64,000 nt of DNA from Propionivibrio limicola. GTDB lineage: Bacteria; Pseudomonadota; Gammaproteobacteria; Burkholderiales; Rhodocyclaceae. The stretch spans positions 42,634-106,633 of the forward strand of contig NZ_SSSR01000007.1 of assembly GCF_009469695.1 (NCBI RefSeq), in the 5' to 3' direction. Shown piece after piece: positions 43,558-53,103 of the stretch (position 1 is the first letter of the stretch; each line of letters begins with the position of its first letter). Made by a program: the position numbers and the translations under genes. The notes below the pieces were generated by a model. That model searched no databases and had not been told where the DNA came from. It worked only from the letters and a program-made list of their open reading frames with translations.

Positions 43558-45219
43558 ATGATGTTGAAAGATCCTTCCGTCAAATACGCCGCTTTCCCTC
43601 CCGTCAAACTGGATGACCGGCGGTGGCCGAACCGCACGATCACCCAGCCGCCGATCTGGATGAGTACCGATCTGCGCGATGGCAACCAGGCGCTGTTCGA
43701 GCCGATGAACCTTGAGCGCAAGATGCGCATGTTCAAGACGCTGGTGAATGCCGGCTTCAAGGAAATCGAAATTGCTTTTCCGTCGGCCTCGCAGACCGAC
43801 TTCGATTTCGTGCGCAAGCTGATCGAAGAAAAGCACATTCCCGACGACGTCACCATCGAAGTCCTGGCGCCGGCACGCGAAGCGCTGATCCGCCGCACCT
43901 TCGAGGCGCTCAAGGGCGCCCGCCGCGCCATCGTGCATATCTATAACGCCACCTCGCGTCCGTTCCGCGAGATCGTCTTCGGCATGAGCAAGCCGGAAGT
44001 CATCAGCATGGCTGTCTCGGCCGTCAAGCTTGTCCGCCAGTTGTGCGAGGAAAATCCGGAAACGGAATGGATGCTCGAATACAGCCCGGAAACCTTCACC
44101 GCCACCGAGCTCGATTTCGCACTCGAAGTCTGCAACGCCGTCACCGACGCCTGGGGCGCGACGCCGGACAACAAGATCATCCTCAATCTGCCGACGACGG
44201 TGGAAATGGCGACGCCGAACGTCTACGCCGACCAGATCGAATGGATGCACCGGAATCTTGCCAAGCGCGACAGCATCCTGATCAGCCTGCACCCGCACAA
44301 CGACCGGGGCACGGCCGTCGCCGCCGCCGAGCTCGGCATCATGGCCGGCGCCGATCGCGTTGAGGGCTGCCTGTTCAGCAACGGCGAACGCACCGGCAAC
44401 GTCGATCTCGTCACCCTCGCGCTCAATCTGTACACACAGGGCGTTGCGCCGAATCTCGATTTCTCGGACATCAACGCCGTCGCGCGCGACTTCGAATACT
44501 GCACGCAGTTGCCGATCCACCCGCGCCATCCGTATGTCGGCGACCTCGTGTTCACCGCCTTCTCCGGTTCGCACCAGGATGCGATCAAGAAGGGCTTTGC
44601 CCAGCTGCAATCTGGTGCGCACTGGAACCTGCCGTACTTGCCGATCGACCCGGCTGACCTCGGTCGCAGCTACGAGTCGGTGATTCGCATCAACAGCCAG
44701 TCGGGCAAGGGCGGCATTGCCTACCTGCTCGAGCACGAATACGGCATCGTCATGCCGCGCCGCTTGCAGGTCGAGTTTTCCGGCGTCGTGCAGCGCTACA
44801 CCGACGAGCACGGCGGCGAGATGGAAGCGGCCGATATCTGGGGCTTGTTCTCGCGCACCTATCTCGAAACGAGTTCGCCGCTGGCCTACGTCGAGCATCA
44901 CCTGTTCGAGGAAGGCAAGGCGCAGGGCATCCGGCTGACGGTGCGGAAGGACGGCCAGACGCAGGTGCTGACCGGCCAGGGCAACGGCCCGATCGATGCG
45001 GCGGTGCATGCGTTGCGCCAAGTCGGCGTTTCGTTGCAGGTGCGCAGCTACGAAGAGCGTTCCATGGGCAGCAGCGGCGACGGCGGTGACGCGAAAGCCT
45101 GTGCCTTCATGGAAGTCATGCAGCCAGGCGGCGAGCGCGAGTGTTACGGCGTCGGCATCGATTCGAACATCGTCACGGCTTCGCTCCGCGCCTTGATCAG
45201 CGGCGCCAATCGCCTGTAA
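43558..45219 (+). CDS. leuA: 2-isopropylmalate synthase
   Basis: 553 aa from the ATG at 43558, which has CAGGAGTCCGCC upstream; a Met at 43510 lacks one. Condenses acetyl-CoA with 2-ketoisovalerate, the first step of leucine synthesis. Seen: catalytic [15 protein letters not shown] near residues 36-50, metal-binding [25 protein letters not shown], and a C-terminal regulatory domain ([22 protein letters not shown]) for leucine feedback. Long-type LeuA. Followed by a 10-bp hairpin. Confidence 0.95.
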   Translation: MMLKDPSVKYAAFPPVKLDDRRWPNRTITQPPIWMSTDLRDGNQALFEPMNLERKMRMFKTLVNAGFKEIEIAFPSASQTDFDFVRKLIEEKHIPDDVTIEVLAPAREALIRRTFEALKGARRAIVHIYNATSRPFREIVFGMSKPEVISMAVSAVKLVRQLCEENPETEWMLEYSPETFTATELDFALEVCNAVTDAWGATPDNKIILNLPTTVEMATPNVYADQIEWMHRNLAKRDSILISLHPHNDRGTAVAAAELGIMAGADRVEGCLFSNGERTGNVDLVTLALNLYTQGVAPNLDFSDINAVARDFEYCTQLPIHPRHPYVGDLVFTAFSGSHQDAIKKGFAQLQSGAHWNLPYLPIDPADLGRSYESVIRINSQSGKGGIAYLLEHEYGIVMPRRLQVEFSGVVQRYTDEHGGEMEAADIWGLFSRTYLETSSPLAYVEHHLFEEGKAQGIRLTVRKDGQTQVLTGQGNGPIDAAVHALRQVGVSLQVRSYEERSMGSSGDGGDAKACAFMEVMQPGGERECYGVGIDSNIVTASLRALISGANRL

Positions 45220-45224
45220 GCGAA

Positions 45225-45252
45225 GCGGACTGTTCTCTCTGCAACAGTCCGC
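45225..45252 (+). terminator. Hairpin after leuA
   Basis: GCGGACTGTT (45225-45234) pairs perfectly with AACAGTCCGC (45243-45252), loop of 8. No T run follows, so it may stabilise the 3' end rather than terminate. A second 9-bp stem lies at 45270-45299. Confidence 0.45.
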
Positions 45253-45349
45253 CACGAAGCATCGGCTTTCCGTCCCCGCGCCTCATGACCCGGGGACGGA
45301 TTTGCGCGATACTCCGTGCTTTGTTTTTTGCCCGTAAAGGCGAGTCATC

Positions 45350-46108
45350 TTGGATTCAGAACGCAGCGAACTAGAAACTTTCTTCGGCGCCGTCCGGTTT
45401 TTCACGCGCCTGCCCGTTCCCGGCTCGATCGGTGCCGATGTCAACGTGCTTGAGCGGGCGATCCGCTATTTTCCAGCGGTGGGTCTCATCGTTGGCTTGA
45501 TCGCCGGGTTTACGTTTGCCATCACGAGCTTTTTCTGGCCGAAGACGCTGGCGATTCTCGCCGCCATGGCGATTGCCATCTACGTGACCGGCGCGATTCA
45601 CGAGGATGGCTGGAATGACACCGTCGACGGCTTCGGCGGCGGCTGGGACAAGGAACGGATTCTGGCCATCATGCGCGATTCGTGCGTCGGCAGCTTTGGC
45701 GCGGTGGCGCTGGTCATGCTGTTGCTGACCCGCTTCTTCGCGCTGGTCGAGGTCGACATCCTGCTCGTGCCGTTCGCGCTGATCGGCGGGCACGCCGTTT
45801 CCCGCTTCTGTTCGACCTGCGTTCTCTGGCGGCTCGACTACGTCCGCCCGGAGGGCAAGGCCAAGCCGTTCAGCAATCAGCTGAGCCTGAGTGACATGGG
45901 GCTTGCCGCGGCGTGCGCGCTGGTGCCGGTGCTGTTCCTGCCGCCGTCGCAATTCATCCCGGGCCTCATTCTTGCCGCGCTGGCGACCCTCTGGCTGGCG
46001 CGGCTCTTCAAAAGCCGCATCGGCGGCTACACCGGCGACTGTCTCGGCGCGGTGCAGCAATTCTCGGAAGTCGCGTTTTACTGCGGGCTGCTGTGCAAGT
46101 TTTCCTGA
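45350..46108 (+). CDS. cobS: Adenosylcobinamide-GDP ribazoletransferase
   Basis: 252-aa integral membrane enzyme of the lower cobalamin pathway, joining adenosylcobinamide-GDP with alpha-ribazole. Seen: TTG start with AAAGGCGAG upstream; several membrane helices; metal-binding HEDGWNDTVDG near residues 84-94. Overlaps cobC by 16 bases. No cobalamin riboswitch upstream. Confidence 0.93.
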   Translation: MDSERSELETFFGAVRFFTRLPVPGSIGADVNVLERAIRYFPAVGLIVGLIAGFTFAITSFFWPKTLAILAAMAIAIYVTGAIHEDGWNDTVDGFGGGWDKERILAIMRDSCVGSFGAVALVMLLLTRFFALVEVDILLVPFALIGGHAVSRFCSTCVLWRLDYVRPEGKAKPFSNQLSLSDMGLAAACALVPVLFLPPSQFIPGLILAALATLWLARLFKSRIGGYTGDCLGAVQQFSEVAFYCGLLCKFS

Positions 46109-46620
46109 TTCGTCATCCGCAGCCGCTGATCGATCTCGGCATTTGCTACGGTCGCCTCGATGTCGATTGCGTCGATCCGCATCCGGTAGCGGCGCAGATC
46201 CGGCCTCAGTTGCCGGAAGGCACGCCGGTTTTCTCCAGTCCCCTGCAGCGGGCGCGTCGATTGGCCGAAGCGATTCATCACGAGGTCGAATTCGACGCGC
46301 GGCTGGCCGAAATCCATTTCGGCGAGTGGGAGGGGCAGCCGTGGGACAGCATCGACCGCGCATTGCTCGATGCCTGGGCCAACGACATTCTTCGCTTCAC
46401 GCCGCCGGGCGGCGAGCCCGTCGCGCGCTTGCAGGCGCGTGTCGTCGATTTCGTCAGTTCGTTGCGGGAACGGAATCTCCCGCGCGTGGCGCTCGTCACC
46501 CATGCCGGTGTGATTCGCACCTTGCTGGCGCACTTCCGGCAGCTGTCGTACCCGGAATGGACGAAGCTGAAAATCGACTTTGGCAGCGTCACCCTGCTTG
46601 AAATTGAACCTTCTGTCTGA
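46093..46620 (+). CDS. cobC: Histidine phosphatase, probable alpha-ribazole phosphatase
   Basis: 175 aa from a GTG at 46093 inside the cobS end. Seen: VFLIRHPQP at the N-terminus, the phosphohistidine site with RHP instead of the usual RHG; FSSPLQRARRLAEAI; and late LVTHAGVIRTLLA. Dephosphorylates alpha-ribazole-5'-phosphate, judged from its overlap with cobS. The changed third residue is worth noting but the essential Arg and both His are kept. Confidence 0.85.
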   Translation: MQVFLIRHPQPLIDLGICYGRLDVDCVDPHPVAAQIRPQLPEGTPVFSSPLQRARRLAEAIHHEVEFDARLAEIHFGEWEGQPWDSIDRALLDAWANDILRFTPPGGEPVARLQARVVDFVSSLRERNLPRVALVTHAGVIRTLLAHFRQLSYPEWTKLKIDFGSVTLLEIEPSV

Positions 46621-46625
46621 GAACC

Positions 46626-47813
46626 ATGCGGCCATTTCCCCGTAGCACGTCGGCGGCCTTGCCGATGCCCGAGCCCGATGCGCTGGCGTACAGCGATGCC
46701 CTGAAAAACCGGATCGCCGACGAAATCGCGGCGGCGGGCGGCTGGATCAGTTTTGCCCGTTTCATGGAACTGGCGCTTTATGCGCCGGGGCAGGGCTACT
46801 ATTCGGGAGGCGCCCGCAAGTTCGGCGCGGCCGGCGATTTCATCACCGCGCCCGAAATGACCCCGCTGTTCGGCCAGACGCTGGCGGTGCAGGCGGCGCA
46901 GATTCTTCGCCTCAGCGCACCGCACATCATCGAGGCCGGTGCCGGTTCGGGGCGGCTGGCGGTCGATCTGCTGTTGGAGCTGGAGCGGCTGGGCGCCGTG
47001 CCGGACAGTTACGGCATCCTCGACCTTTCCGGGGAGTTGCGCGCGCGTCAGCGCACGACGTTCGAAGCGCACGCGCCGCACCTGCTCGAGCGCGTCTATT
47101 GGCTCGACGCGTTGCCGGAACGTTTCGACGGCCTGGTGCTGGCCAACGAATTGCTCGATGCGATGCCGGTGCATCTTGTCGTCCGGGACGAGGATGGCGC
47201 CATCATGGAGCGCGGTGTCGGCTTCGAAAATGGCGGTTTCGCCTGGTGCGATCATCCCGCTGCCGGCCGCGTGCTTGAAAGGGCGGAGGCGTTGGCCGCG
47301 GAATGCGCGATGCCGCCCGGCTATCTGAGCGAAATCAATTTCGCGGCGGCGGGGTGGACGGCTTCGTGGGCGCCCATTCTCGGTCGGGGGGCGTTGTTGC
47401 TCATCGATTACGGATTTCCGCGGCACGAGTACTACCATCCGCAGCGCGATATGGGCACGCTGATGTGTCACTATCGCCACCACGCGCACGGCGATCCGTT
47501 TTTCCTTCCGGGCCTGCAGGACATCACGGCGCATGTCGAGTTCACTGCCGTCGTCGAGGCGGGACATGAGGCGGGGCTGGAATTCCTCGGCTACACGACG
47601 CAGGCGAGTTTTCTGCTCAATTGCGGCGTGACAGACGCCTTGGCGCGGATTCCGGTTGAGGATGCCGGACGCTATCTGCCGCAGTCGCAGGCCGTGCAGA
47701 AGCTGATTTCGCCGGCCGAGATGGGCGAATTGTTCAAGGTGATGGTGCTCGGCAAAGGCGTCAATGAACCGCTGCTCGGCTTTCTCCGCGGCGACCGCAG
47801 CGCGACGCTCTGA
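46626..47813 (+). CDS. MidA/NDUFAF7-family SAM-dependent methyltransferase
   Basis: 395 aa. Seen: GWISFARFMELALYAPGQGYYSG near the N-terminus with GAAGDFITAPEMTPLFGQ, SAM motif IIEAGAGSGRLAVDLL near 101-116, ANELLDAMPVHL, and DYGFPRHEYYHPQRDMGTL. The family includes a mitochondrial complex I arginine methyltransferase; the bacterial substrate is not known. Five bases after cobC. Confidence 0.88.
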   Translation: MRPFPRSTSAALPMPEPDALAYSDALKNRIADEIAAAGGWISFARFMELALYAPGQGYYSGGARKFGAAGDFITAPEMTPLFGQTLAVQAAQILRLSAPHIIEAGAGSGRLAVDLLLELERLGAVPDSYGILDLSGELRARQRTTFEAHAPHLLERVYWLDALPERFDGLVLANELLDAMPVHLVVRDEDGAIMERGVGFENGGFAWCDHPAAGRVLERAEALAAECAMPPGYLSEINFAAAGWTASWAPILGRGALLLIDYGFPRHEYYHPQRDMGTLMCHYRHHAHGDPFFLPGLQDITAHVEFTAVVEAGHEAGLEFLGYTTQASFLLNCGVTDALARIPVEDAGRYLPQSQAVQKLISPAEMGELFKVMVLGKGVNEPLLGFLRGDRSATL

Positions 47814-47898
47814 CAGAGCTTGTTTGCTCTGCCAAGCGCTTGAAACAAAAGAAATCCGTTAGAATCTGGCGCTTCTTTCAATCGACGCGTGGCGGGGA

Positions 47899-48639
47899 GT
47901 GTGTGTGGTCGGCAAGACGGTCCTGATTACCGGCGCAGCCAAGCGGGTGGGGCGCGCGATCGCACGCGAACTGCACGCGGCCGGCGCCAGCATTCTCCTG
48001 CATTATCACCGCGCGCATGCCGAGGCGCTGCGCCTGGCCGACGAGTTGAATGCCGTCCGTTCCGGCAGTGCCGTCTGTTGTCAGGCCGATCTGCTCGACG
48101 CGCGAGCGCCTGAATTATTGGTGCAGAGTGCGCTGCAGAGCTTTGGCCGGCTCGACGCGCTCGTCAATAACGCTTCGAGTTTCTTCGCGACGCCGCTCGG
48201 GATAATCGATGCCGGCGCGTGGGACGATCTCGTGGGCAGTAACTTCAAGGCGCCGCTTTTCCTGACCCAGGCCGCCGCGCCCCATTTGCGGGCGACTCAA
48301 GGTGCGGTGGTCAATATCACCGATATCCACGCCGAGCGGCCGCTCGCCGGCTATCCGCTCTACTGCGCCGCCAAGGCCGGTCTGCTTGGTTTGACGCGAG
48401 CATTGGCCATCGAACTGGCGCCGCAAGTGCGGGTCAATGCCGTGGCGCCGGGGCCGATCCTGTGGCCGGAAAGCGGCGATTTCGACGCGGTGGCCCGGGA
48501 GCACATCGTCGCCGATACGCTGCTCAAGCGCGTCGGCGAACCGCAGGACATTGCACATGCCGTGCGTTTCCTGCTCGAAGACGGCTATATCACCGGGCAG
48601 GTCATCAACGTCGATGGCGGCCGGACGGCGCATCTGTAG
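47899..48639 (+). CDS. Pteridine reductase-like short-chain dehydrogenase
   Basis: 246 aa from a GTG (GGGGAG upstream). Seen: TGAAKRVG (TGxxxRxG, pteridine reductase type) near residues 11-18, LVNNASSFF near 90-98, and catalytic YCAAK. It probably reduces dihydropterin or dihydrofolate (FolM-like). Precedes ttcA. Confidence 0.85.
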   Translation: MCVVGKTVLITGAAKRVGRAIARELHAAGASILLHYHRAHAEALRLADELNAVRSGSAVCCQADLLDARAPELLVQSALQSFGRLDALVNNASSFFATPLGIIDAGAWDDLVGSNFKAPLFLTQAAAPHLRATQGAVVNITDIHAERPLAGYPLYCAAKAGLLGLTRALAIELAPQVRVNAVAPGPILWPESGDFDAVAREHIVADTLLKRVGEPQDIAHAVRFLLEDGYITGQVINVDGGRTAHL

Positions 48640-48688
48640 TCCGATCCGATTTTTTATCTCATTCAACCCAACGCAACAGTAGGTTCTG

Positions 48689-49567
48689 GTGGAAAGTTCA
48701 AAAACATTGCAGCGCTTGAAAAAGCGCCTTGAGAGCGAGGCCGGCAAGGCCATCGCCGATTACAACATGATCGAAGACGGCGATACGCTGCTCGTCTGCA
48801 TTTCCGGCGGCAAGGATTCGCACGCCATGCTGTCGATATTGATGGCGCTGCAGCAGCGTGCGCCGGTCAATTTCCGCCTGATCGCGATGAACCTCGACCA
48901 GAAGCAGCCCGGCTTTCCGGCCGACGTGCTGCCGAATTACCTTTCCACGCTGGGGGTTGAATACCGCATCGTCGAGCAGGACACGTATTCGATCGTCAAG
49001 GAAAAGATTCCCGAGGGCAAGACGACCTGTTCACTTTGCTCGCGTTTGCGGCGTGGCGTGATCTACCGCACGGCGAAGGAGTTGGGTGCCAACAAGATTG
49101 CGCTCGGCCACCACCGCGACGATATCGTCCACACCCTCTTCCTCAACCTGCTGTTCGGCGGCAAGTTGAAGGCGATGCCGCCCAAACTGGTGACCGATGA
49201 CGGCGCGCATATCGTCATCCGCCCGCTGGCGTACAGCAGCGAAGCGGATATTGCTCGTTTTGCCCGCGGCATGGAGTTCCCGATCATTCCGTGCAATTTG
49301 TGCGGCTCGCAGAGCAATTTGCAGCGCCAGAAGGTGCGGGAAATGATGGCCGAATGGGACAAGCGCTATCCGGGGCGCACCGAGTCGGTGTTCACTGCAT
49401 TGCAGAACATCGTGCCGTCGCATCTTGCCGATACGTCCATGTACGATTTCAAGGGGCTGAAAACAGGCGGCGATCTGGCGGCCATGGCCGGTGGCGATAC
49501 GGTTTTCGATGAGGAGGAGCTGCCGGCAGTTCCCGCATTTTCGGATCTGATAATTGTCAGCGCATGA
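48689..49567 (+). CDS. ttcA: tRNA 2-thiocytidine(32) synthetase TtcA
   Basis: 292 aa from a GTG at 48689. Adds sulfur to C32 of tRNA with ATP and an iron-sulfur cluster. Seen: PP-loop SGGKDS near residues 39-44 and the CSLC and CNLC cluster-binding pairs near 115 and 206, as in TtcA. Near the pteridine reductase gene on the same strand. Confidence 0.95.
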   Translation: MESSKTLQRLKKRLESEAGKAIADYNMIEDGDTLLVCISGGKDSHAMLSILMALQQRAPVNFRLIAMNLDQKQPGFPADVLPNYLSTLGVEYRIVEQDTYSIVKEKIPEGKTTCSLCSRLRRGVIYRTAKELGANKIALGHHRDDIVHTLFLNLLFGGKLKAMPPKLVTDDGAHIVIRPLAYSSEADIARFARGMEFPIIPCNLCGSQSNLQRQKVREMMAEWDKRYPGRTESVFTALQNIVPSHLADTSMYDFKGLKTGGDLAAMAGGDTVFDEEELPAVPAFSDLIIVSA

Positions 49568-49584
49568 CGCGACAATCTGCGGCT

Positions 49585-49613
49585 TTGCGTTAGTCGGGCG
49601 AGCCCGCTATAGT
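49585..49613 (+). promoter_or_regulatory. Possible promoter of the cyclase/FHA gene
   Basis: TTGCGT (49585-49590) and TATAGT (49608-49613) with a 17-bp spacer, 33 bp before the ATG. Confidence 0.4.
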
Positions 49614-49645
49614 GATTCGAATTTCAATAATTAGAACATGTCGAT

Positions 49646-50656
49646 ATGACAAAAGCCTTGTCTGAAGATTCTTTCGGGATCGATACGCACGTATTGGCGG
49701 CGTCCCAGTGCGTGGACATTATGGAAGAGGAATTCCCGAGCAGGCAGGCCGTGCTGTGCGCCGAGATCGTCGGTGGCGTCCGCCTGCATGAGAAATTGCC
49801 CGGCAACGAGGCGATGCGCGCCATCGACCGTTGCCTGAAGCGCATGGAACGGGTGGTCGAGGCGTTTGAAGGACGGGTCGTCAGAGTCGTCGGCGACGAG
49901 TTGATGGCCATCTTCTGGAAAGCGGATGATGCCTGCCAGTCGGCCGTCGAGATGCAACAGCGGGTGCATGATCTGCCGCCGGTGTCTGGTATCGAACTGG
50001 GCGTGCGGGTTGGCCTCTCGTTCGGCGAAGTGTGTGAAGGGAACGGGCAATGCACGGGGCCGGCGGTCGTAGACGCGGCGCGTCTGGCCGGAACGGCGAG
50101 GCCGGGACAGGTCCTTGCCTCGGAGCCGGCGTACGATGCGTGGCGCGGAGCGCACCGAGGTGATTTACGTAGAACCGTTTGCCTCGGTTCGGGCGGAGAA
50201 ATCGATAAAAATGGCGTTTATGAGATCGTCTCCGTCACCGATTCGACAGTGACCCGGCAAGGACTTGGGCCGTCCCTCAAGGAAAAGGGGGGGGGCAGCC
50301 TGAATGTCGCGCCTGGGGAAGAGCGGGTGGCGCAGCCGCGTTTCAAGCTGCAGTATCAGGGGCGCAGCCTGCTCATCGATGCCGCGCATCCGCGCATTCG
50401 CCTTGGCCGTGACGCGGAATCCGACGTCGTGATACGGGATCGACGGGCGTCGAGACATCATGCCGTGATTGAACTGAGAAACGGCACACTCGTTCTCGTT
50501 GATGCCAGCACCAACGGAACATTTGTGACCCAGCACGGCAAGCGGGAGTTTTTTGTACACCGCGAGGAGTGCCTGCTGAATGGCAAGGGAGTGATCAGTT
50601 TTGCCGCCTCGGCCGGAAGCGTCGGGTCGGATTTGGCTGAGTACGAGGCTGTCTGA
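49646..50656 (+). CDS. Cyclase-like domain plus FHA domain protein
   Basis: 336 aa. Residues about 30-195 resemble a class III nucleotide cyclase: AVLCAEIVGGVRLHEKL has Glu where the first metal Asp is expected, VVGDELMAIFW keeps the second Asp, and VVDAARLAG lacks the usual transition-state Asn but keeps Arg. Residues about 235-325 form an FHA domain (IRLGRDAESDVVI, RRASRHHAVIEL, DASTNGTFV) for phosphothreonine binding. So the enzyme part may be inactive or changed. A run of eight G at 50287-50294 lies in the linker. A terminator follows. Confidence 0.83.
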   Translation: MTKALSEDSFGIDTHVLAASQCVDIMEEEFPSRQAVLCAEIVGGVRLHEKLPGNEAMRAIDRCLKRMERVVEAFEGRVVRVVGDELMAIFWKADDACQSAVEMQQRVHDLPPVSGIELGVRVGLSFGEVCEGNGQCTGPAVVDAARLAGTARPGQVLASEPAYDAWRGAHRGDLRRTVCLGSGGEIDKNGVYEIVSVTDSTVTRQGLGPSLKEKGGGSLNVAPGEERVAQPRFKLQYQGRSLLIDAAHPRIRLGRDAESDVVIRDRRASRHHAVIELRNGTLVLVDASTNGTFVTQHGKREFFVHREECLLNGKGVISFAASAGSVGSDLAEYEAV

Positions 50657-50683
50657 GCCGGCACGGCCAAGGATATTTGCATT

Positions 50684-50722
50684 AAAAAGCGGACCGAGGG
50701 GAACCTCGATCCGCTTTGTTTT
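50684..50722 (+). terminator. Terminator after the cyclase/FHA gene
   Basis: AAAGCGGA-CCGAGG / CCTCG-A-TCCGCTTT stem with GGAA loop, followed by GTTTTA. Confidence 0.8.
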
Positions 50723-50793
50723 ATCTGCCCGAAGCGACGAGACGCAGTCGCTGGGATTGCGGCGATTCGGTTGGGCCGGTCAGGCGTCGCCGA

Positions 50794-50997
50794 TTACTTG
50801 CCGCTTTTGAGGCATTCGCTCATGAACGTCTTGCGTTCGTCGCCTTTAAGGCCCTTTTTTCCGGCGCTGGCGTTGCAGGCTTTCATCTTTTCCTGTTGCG
50901 CCTTCTGGGCGGGCGTTGGCTCCTTTTTCGCCTTTTCCTCAGCGTGGGCAGAAAACATCGTCAGAGCAAGGGCAGTACAGGCAATCAGCGCTTTCAT
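50794..50997 (-). CDS. PsiF-repeat small exported protein
   Basis: 67 aa. Seen: signal peptide ending AHA-EE, then a PsiF-like repeat, QQEKMKACNASAGKKGLKGD, with GDERKTFMSECLKS; the two Cys frame the repeat. The original PsiF is induced by phosphate starvation in E. coli. Stands alone after hprK on the same strand. Function unknown. Confidence 0.85.
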   Translation of the reverse strand: MKALIACTALALTMFSAHAEEKAKKEPTPAQKAQQEKMKACNASAGKKGLKGDERKTFMSECLKSGK

Positions 50998-51050
50998 TGT
51001 TGTCTCCGTAGTTGTTTGGAATAATGCCGTGCGATTGTAGCGCGAATTGA

Positions 51051-51998
51051 CTATATGTTGTTGTCGTCGAGAACGGCCTGTTGCTGGCGGTTGATGAATT
51101 CGCTCATGCTGTCGATGCCGCGCAGCTGGAGGATGCAGTTGCGAACGGCGGCTTCCAGCAAGACGGCCAGGTTGCGGCCCGGGGCGACGTGAATGGTGAC
51201 GCGGCGAATCGGAATGCCAAGAATTTCCTGCAACTGAGAATCAAGCGGCAAGCGCGGCGTTTCATCGCCCGGCGCGTTTTTCTGCAGATGCACGATCAGC
51301 TTGAGCTTCATTTTCCGGCGTGCGGCCGTTTCACCAAAAATCGTCCGGATGTTCAGCAATCCGAGTCCGCGCACTTCGAGGTAATCGCGCAGCATGCCCG
51401 GGCAGCGGCCTTCGATCGTCGTCGGTGCCGTGCGGGCCAGTTCGACGACGTCGTCGGCCACCAGTCCGTGGCCACGCGAGACGAGCTCAAGGGCGAGTTC
51501 GCTTTTGCCGATGCCGGACGCGCCGGTGATCAGGACGCCCATGCCGAAGACATCCATGAAGACGCCATGGGCCGAGACGGTGTCGGCGAATCGCCTGGCC
51601 AGATAGATATGCAGCAGGTCAATGACGGCGGAGCAGGCTTTCGGGGATGTGAAGAGAGGCGTCTGGCTCGACTCGCAGATTTCCCGCATGCCGGGCAGGG
51701 GATCGATGTCATCGGCGACGATCATTGCCGGCGGTCTGCCCACAATCAAATCTTCGAGCTGACGTTGCCAGCGTTCCTGGCCGGCGCGCTCGACCCAGTT
51801 CCGCTCGGCCTTGCCAATCACTTGCACCCGGTGGCCGTAGATCAGGTTGAGGTGGCCGACAACGTCCGGTCCATACGTTTCCAGATCCTGCAGTTCGACG
51901 TGCCGCTCAATGCCGACGGCGGCGATCCACGAGAGTCTGAGTTTCTCGATGTGGTCTTCATACATTTGCGTGATGCTGAAGGCGCGAGTGGAGGTCAT
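51051..51998 (-). CDS. hprK: HPr kinase/phosphorylase
   Basis: 315 aa from the ATG at 51998 (GAGG upstream). Phosphorylates or dephosphorylates HPr on Ser46. Seen: HGVFMDVFGMGVLITGASG then GIGKS, giving the Walker A GASGIGKS near residues 151-158 with the conserved His just before, and LVADDVVEL. The matching HPr at 5568-5837 keeps Ser46. Follows ptsN by 10 bases. In betaproteobacteria this locus regulates PTS(Ntr) rather than sugar uptake. Confidence 0.94.
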   Translation of the reverse strand: MTSTRAFSITQMYEDHIEKLRLSWIAAVGIERHVELQDLETYGPDVVGHLNLIYGHRVQVIGKAERNWVERAGQERWQRQLEDLIVGRPPAMIVADDIDPLPGMREICESSQTPLFTSPKACSAVIDLLHIYLARRFADTVSAHGVFMDVFGMGVLITGASGIGKSELALELVSRGHGLVADDVVELARTAPTTIEGRCPGMLRDYLEVRGLGLLNIRTIFGETAARRKMKLKLIVHLQKNAPGDETPRLPLDSQLQEILGIPIRRVTIHVAPGRNLAVLLEAAVRNCILQLRGIDSMSEFINRQQQAVLDDNNI

Positions 51999-52008
51999 GC
52001 CGGGATCC

Positions 52009-52464
52009 TCAGTGAGCCGGTGCGGAAAAGATTTCGCGGACTCGTTCGGTGCAATCCGCATGACTGAGTGCGTCGCGACAGGTTTGGTCGGAAAAGCGCT
52101 CGGCCAGTTCGGAAAGAATTTGCAGATGCTGTTCGGTGGCCTGTTCGGGGACGAGCAGCACGAACAGGATGGAAACCGGCTGGCCGTCGGGCGAATCGAA
52201 GGGTACGGGCGTGTCCAGTCGCAGGAAGGCGCCGACGGCTTCCTTCAGTCCCCTGATGCGGCCATGTGGAATCGCGATGCCGCGCCCGAGACCCGTCGAT
52301 CCCAGCTTCTCGCGTGCGAACAGGCTGTCGAAAACCTTACTGCGTGCGATGCCCTTGCTGTTTTCGAAGAGCAGTCCGACCTGCTCGAAGACGCGCTTCT
52401 TGCTGGTCGCATGGAGATCAAGCACGATGTTCTCGGGGGCTAACAGTTGGGTAATCTGGTTCAT
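52009..52464 (-). CDS. ptsN: PTS IIA-Ntr regulatory protein
   Basis: 151 aa from the ATG at 52464. Regulatory EIIA phosphorylated via EI-NPr/HPr. Seen: GRGIAIPHGR with the phospho-accepting His near residue 66, and KKRVFEQVGLLFE near 23-35. Lies between hpf and hprK. No strong ribosome binding site is visible. Likely partners are HPr and EI encoded at 3.8-5.9 kb. Confidence 0.94.
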   Translation of the reverse strand: MNQITQLLAPENIVLDLHATSKKRVFEQVGLLFENSKGIARSKVFDSLFAREKLGSTGLGRGIAIPHGRIRGLKEAVGAFLRLDTPVPFDSPDGQPVSILFVLLVPEQATEQHLQILSELAERFSDQTCRDALSHADCTERVREIFSAPAH

Positions 52465-52576
52465 ACGGAGTTGGCGTTGTCCGGTGGCAGAGCATCGACA
52501 AAGCAGAAAATTGGAGGAAAAGACGCGCGGCGAGGATGCGATGCGCTGATCAGGATTCAAGGTGCTGCGATTGTAT

Positions 52577-52611
52577 AGAAAACAACGGGCCATTGGATGA
52601 ATGGCCCGTTG
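52577..52611 (-). terminator. Terminator between hpf and ptsN
   Basis: On the minus strand CAACGGGCCATT pairs with AATGGCCCGTTG (52611-52600 with 52594-52583), loop of 5, then TTTTCT. It suggests that ptsN can be transcribed separately from hpf. Confidence 0.8.
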
Positions 52612-52646
52612 CTTGAGGTAGGGGGCTTGTGTTCCCCGGGTTTGCC

Positions 52647-52967
52647 TTATTCGACTTCGTGGCTGGGCTTTTCGCCCCGGTGGTGATCCTGAAGCTTTTG
52701 CTTGTGCTTCTGGATCTGGCGGTCGAGTTTGTCGACGAGGCTGTCGATTGCCGCGTACAGGTCTTCCTCGGCGGCTTCGACATGAATGTCTTTGCCGGAG
52801 AGATGGACTGTCACTTCGGCCATCTGCTTCAGTTTGTCCACCGACAAAATCACGTTCACGTCGATGACGTTATCGAAGTGACGTGTGACGCGCTCAAGCT
52901 TCCCGGTAACGTAATCATGGATTGCCGGGGTGATCTCAAGGTGGTGTCCACTGATTTGCAGGTTCAT
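52647..52967 (-). CDS. hpf: Ribosome hibernation promoting factor (short HPF)
   Basis: 106 aa. Binds idle 70S ribosomes to form 100S dimers. Seen: [20 protein letters not shown] and [21 protein letters not shown]; length fits the short HPF class. AAAGGAGCC precedes the ATG. Follows rpoN, as is usual. Confidence 0.94.
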   Translation of the reverse strand: MNLQISGHHLEITPAIHDYVTGKLERVTRHFDNVIDVNVILSVDKLKQMAEVTVHLSGKDIHVEAAEEDLYAAIDSLVDKLDRQIQKHKQKLQDHHRGEKPSHEVE

Positions 52968-53103
52968 GGTGTGGCTCCTTTGGTTAAGGTGATAGTCGCG
53001 CAGGCGGCTATCGGTTCTCCCCGTCCGCTCAGTTGAGCGGGGGCGGGGGTGTGGGTTGGCGGCATTGCGTTCATCTTGTTTTAACGATTATTGAAATGCC
53101 GGG

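Noticed and set aside
43516..45255. 579-codon open frame antisense to leuA
   Set aside because: Shadow of leuA; no start context or recognisable domain.
45220..45349. Possible cobalamin riboswitch before cobS
   Set aside because: The 130-bp gap holds only two simple hairpins and lacks the conserved B12-box region; it is also too short.
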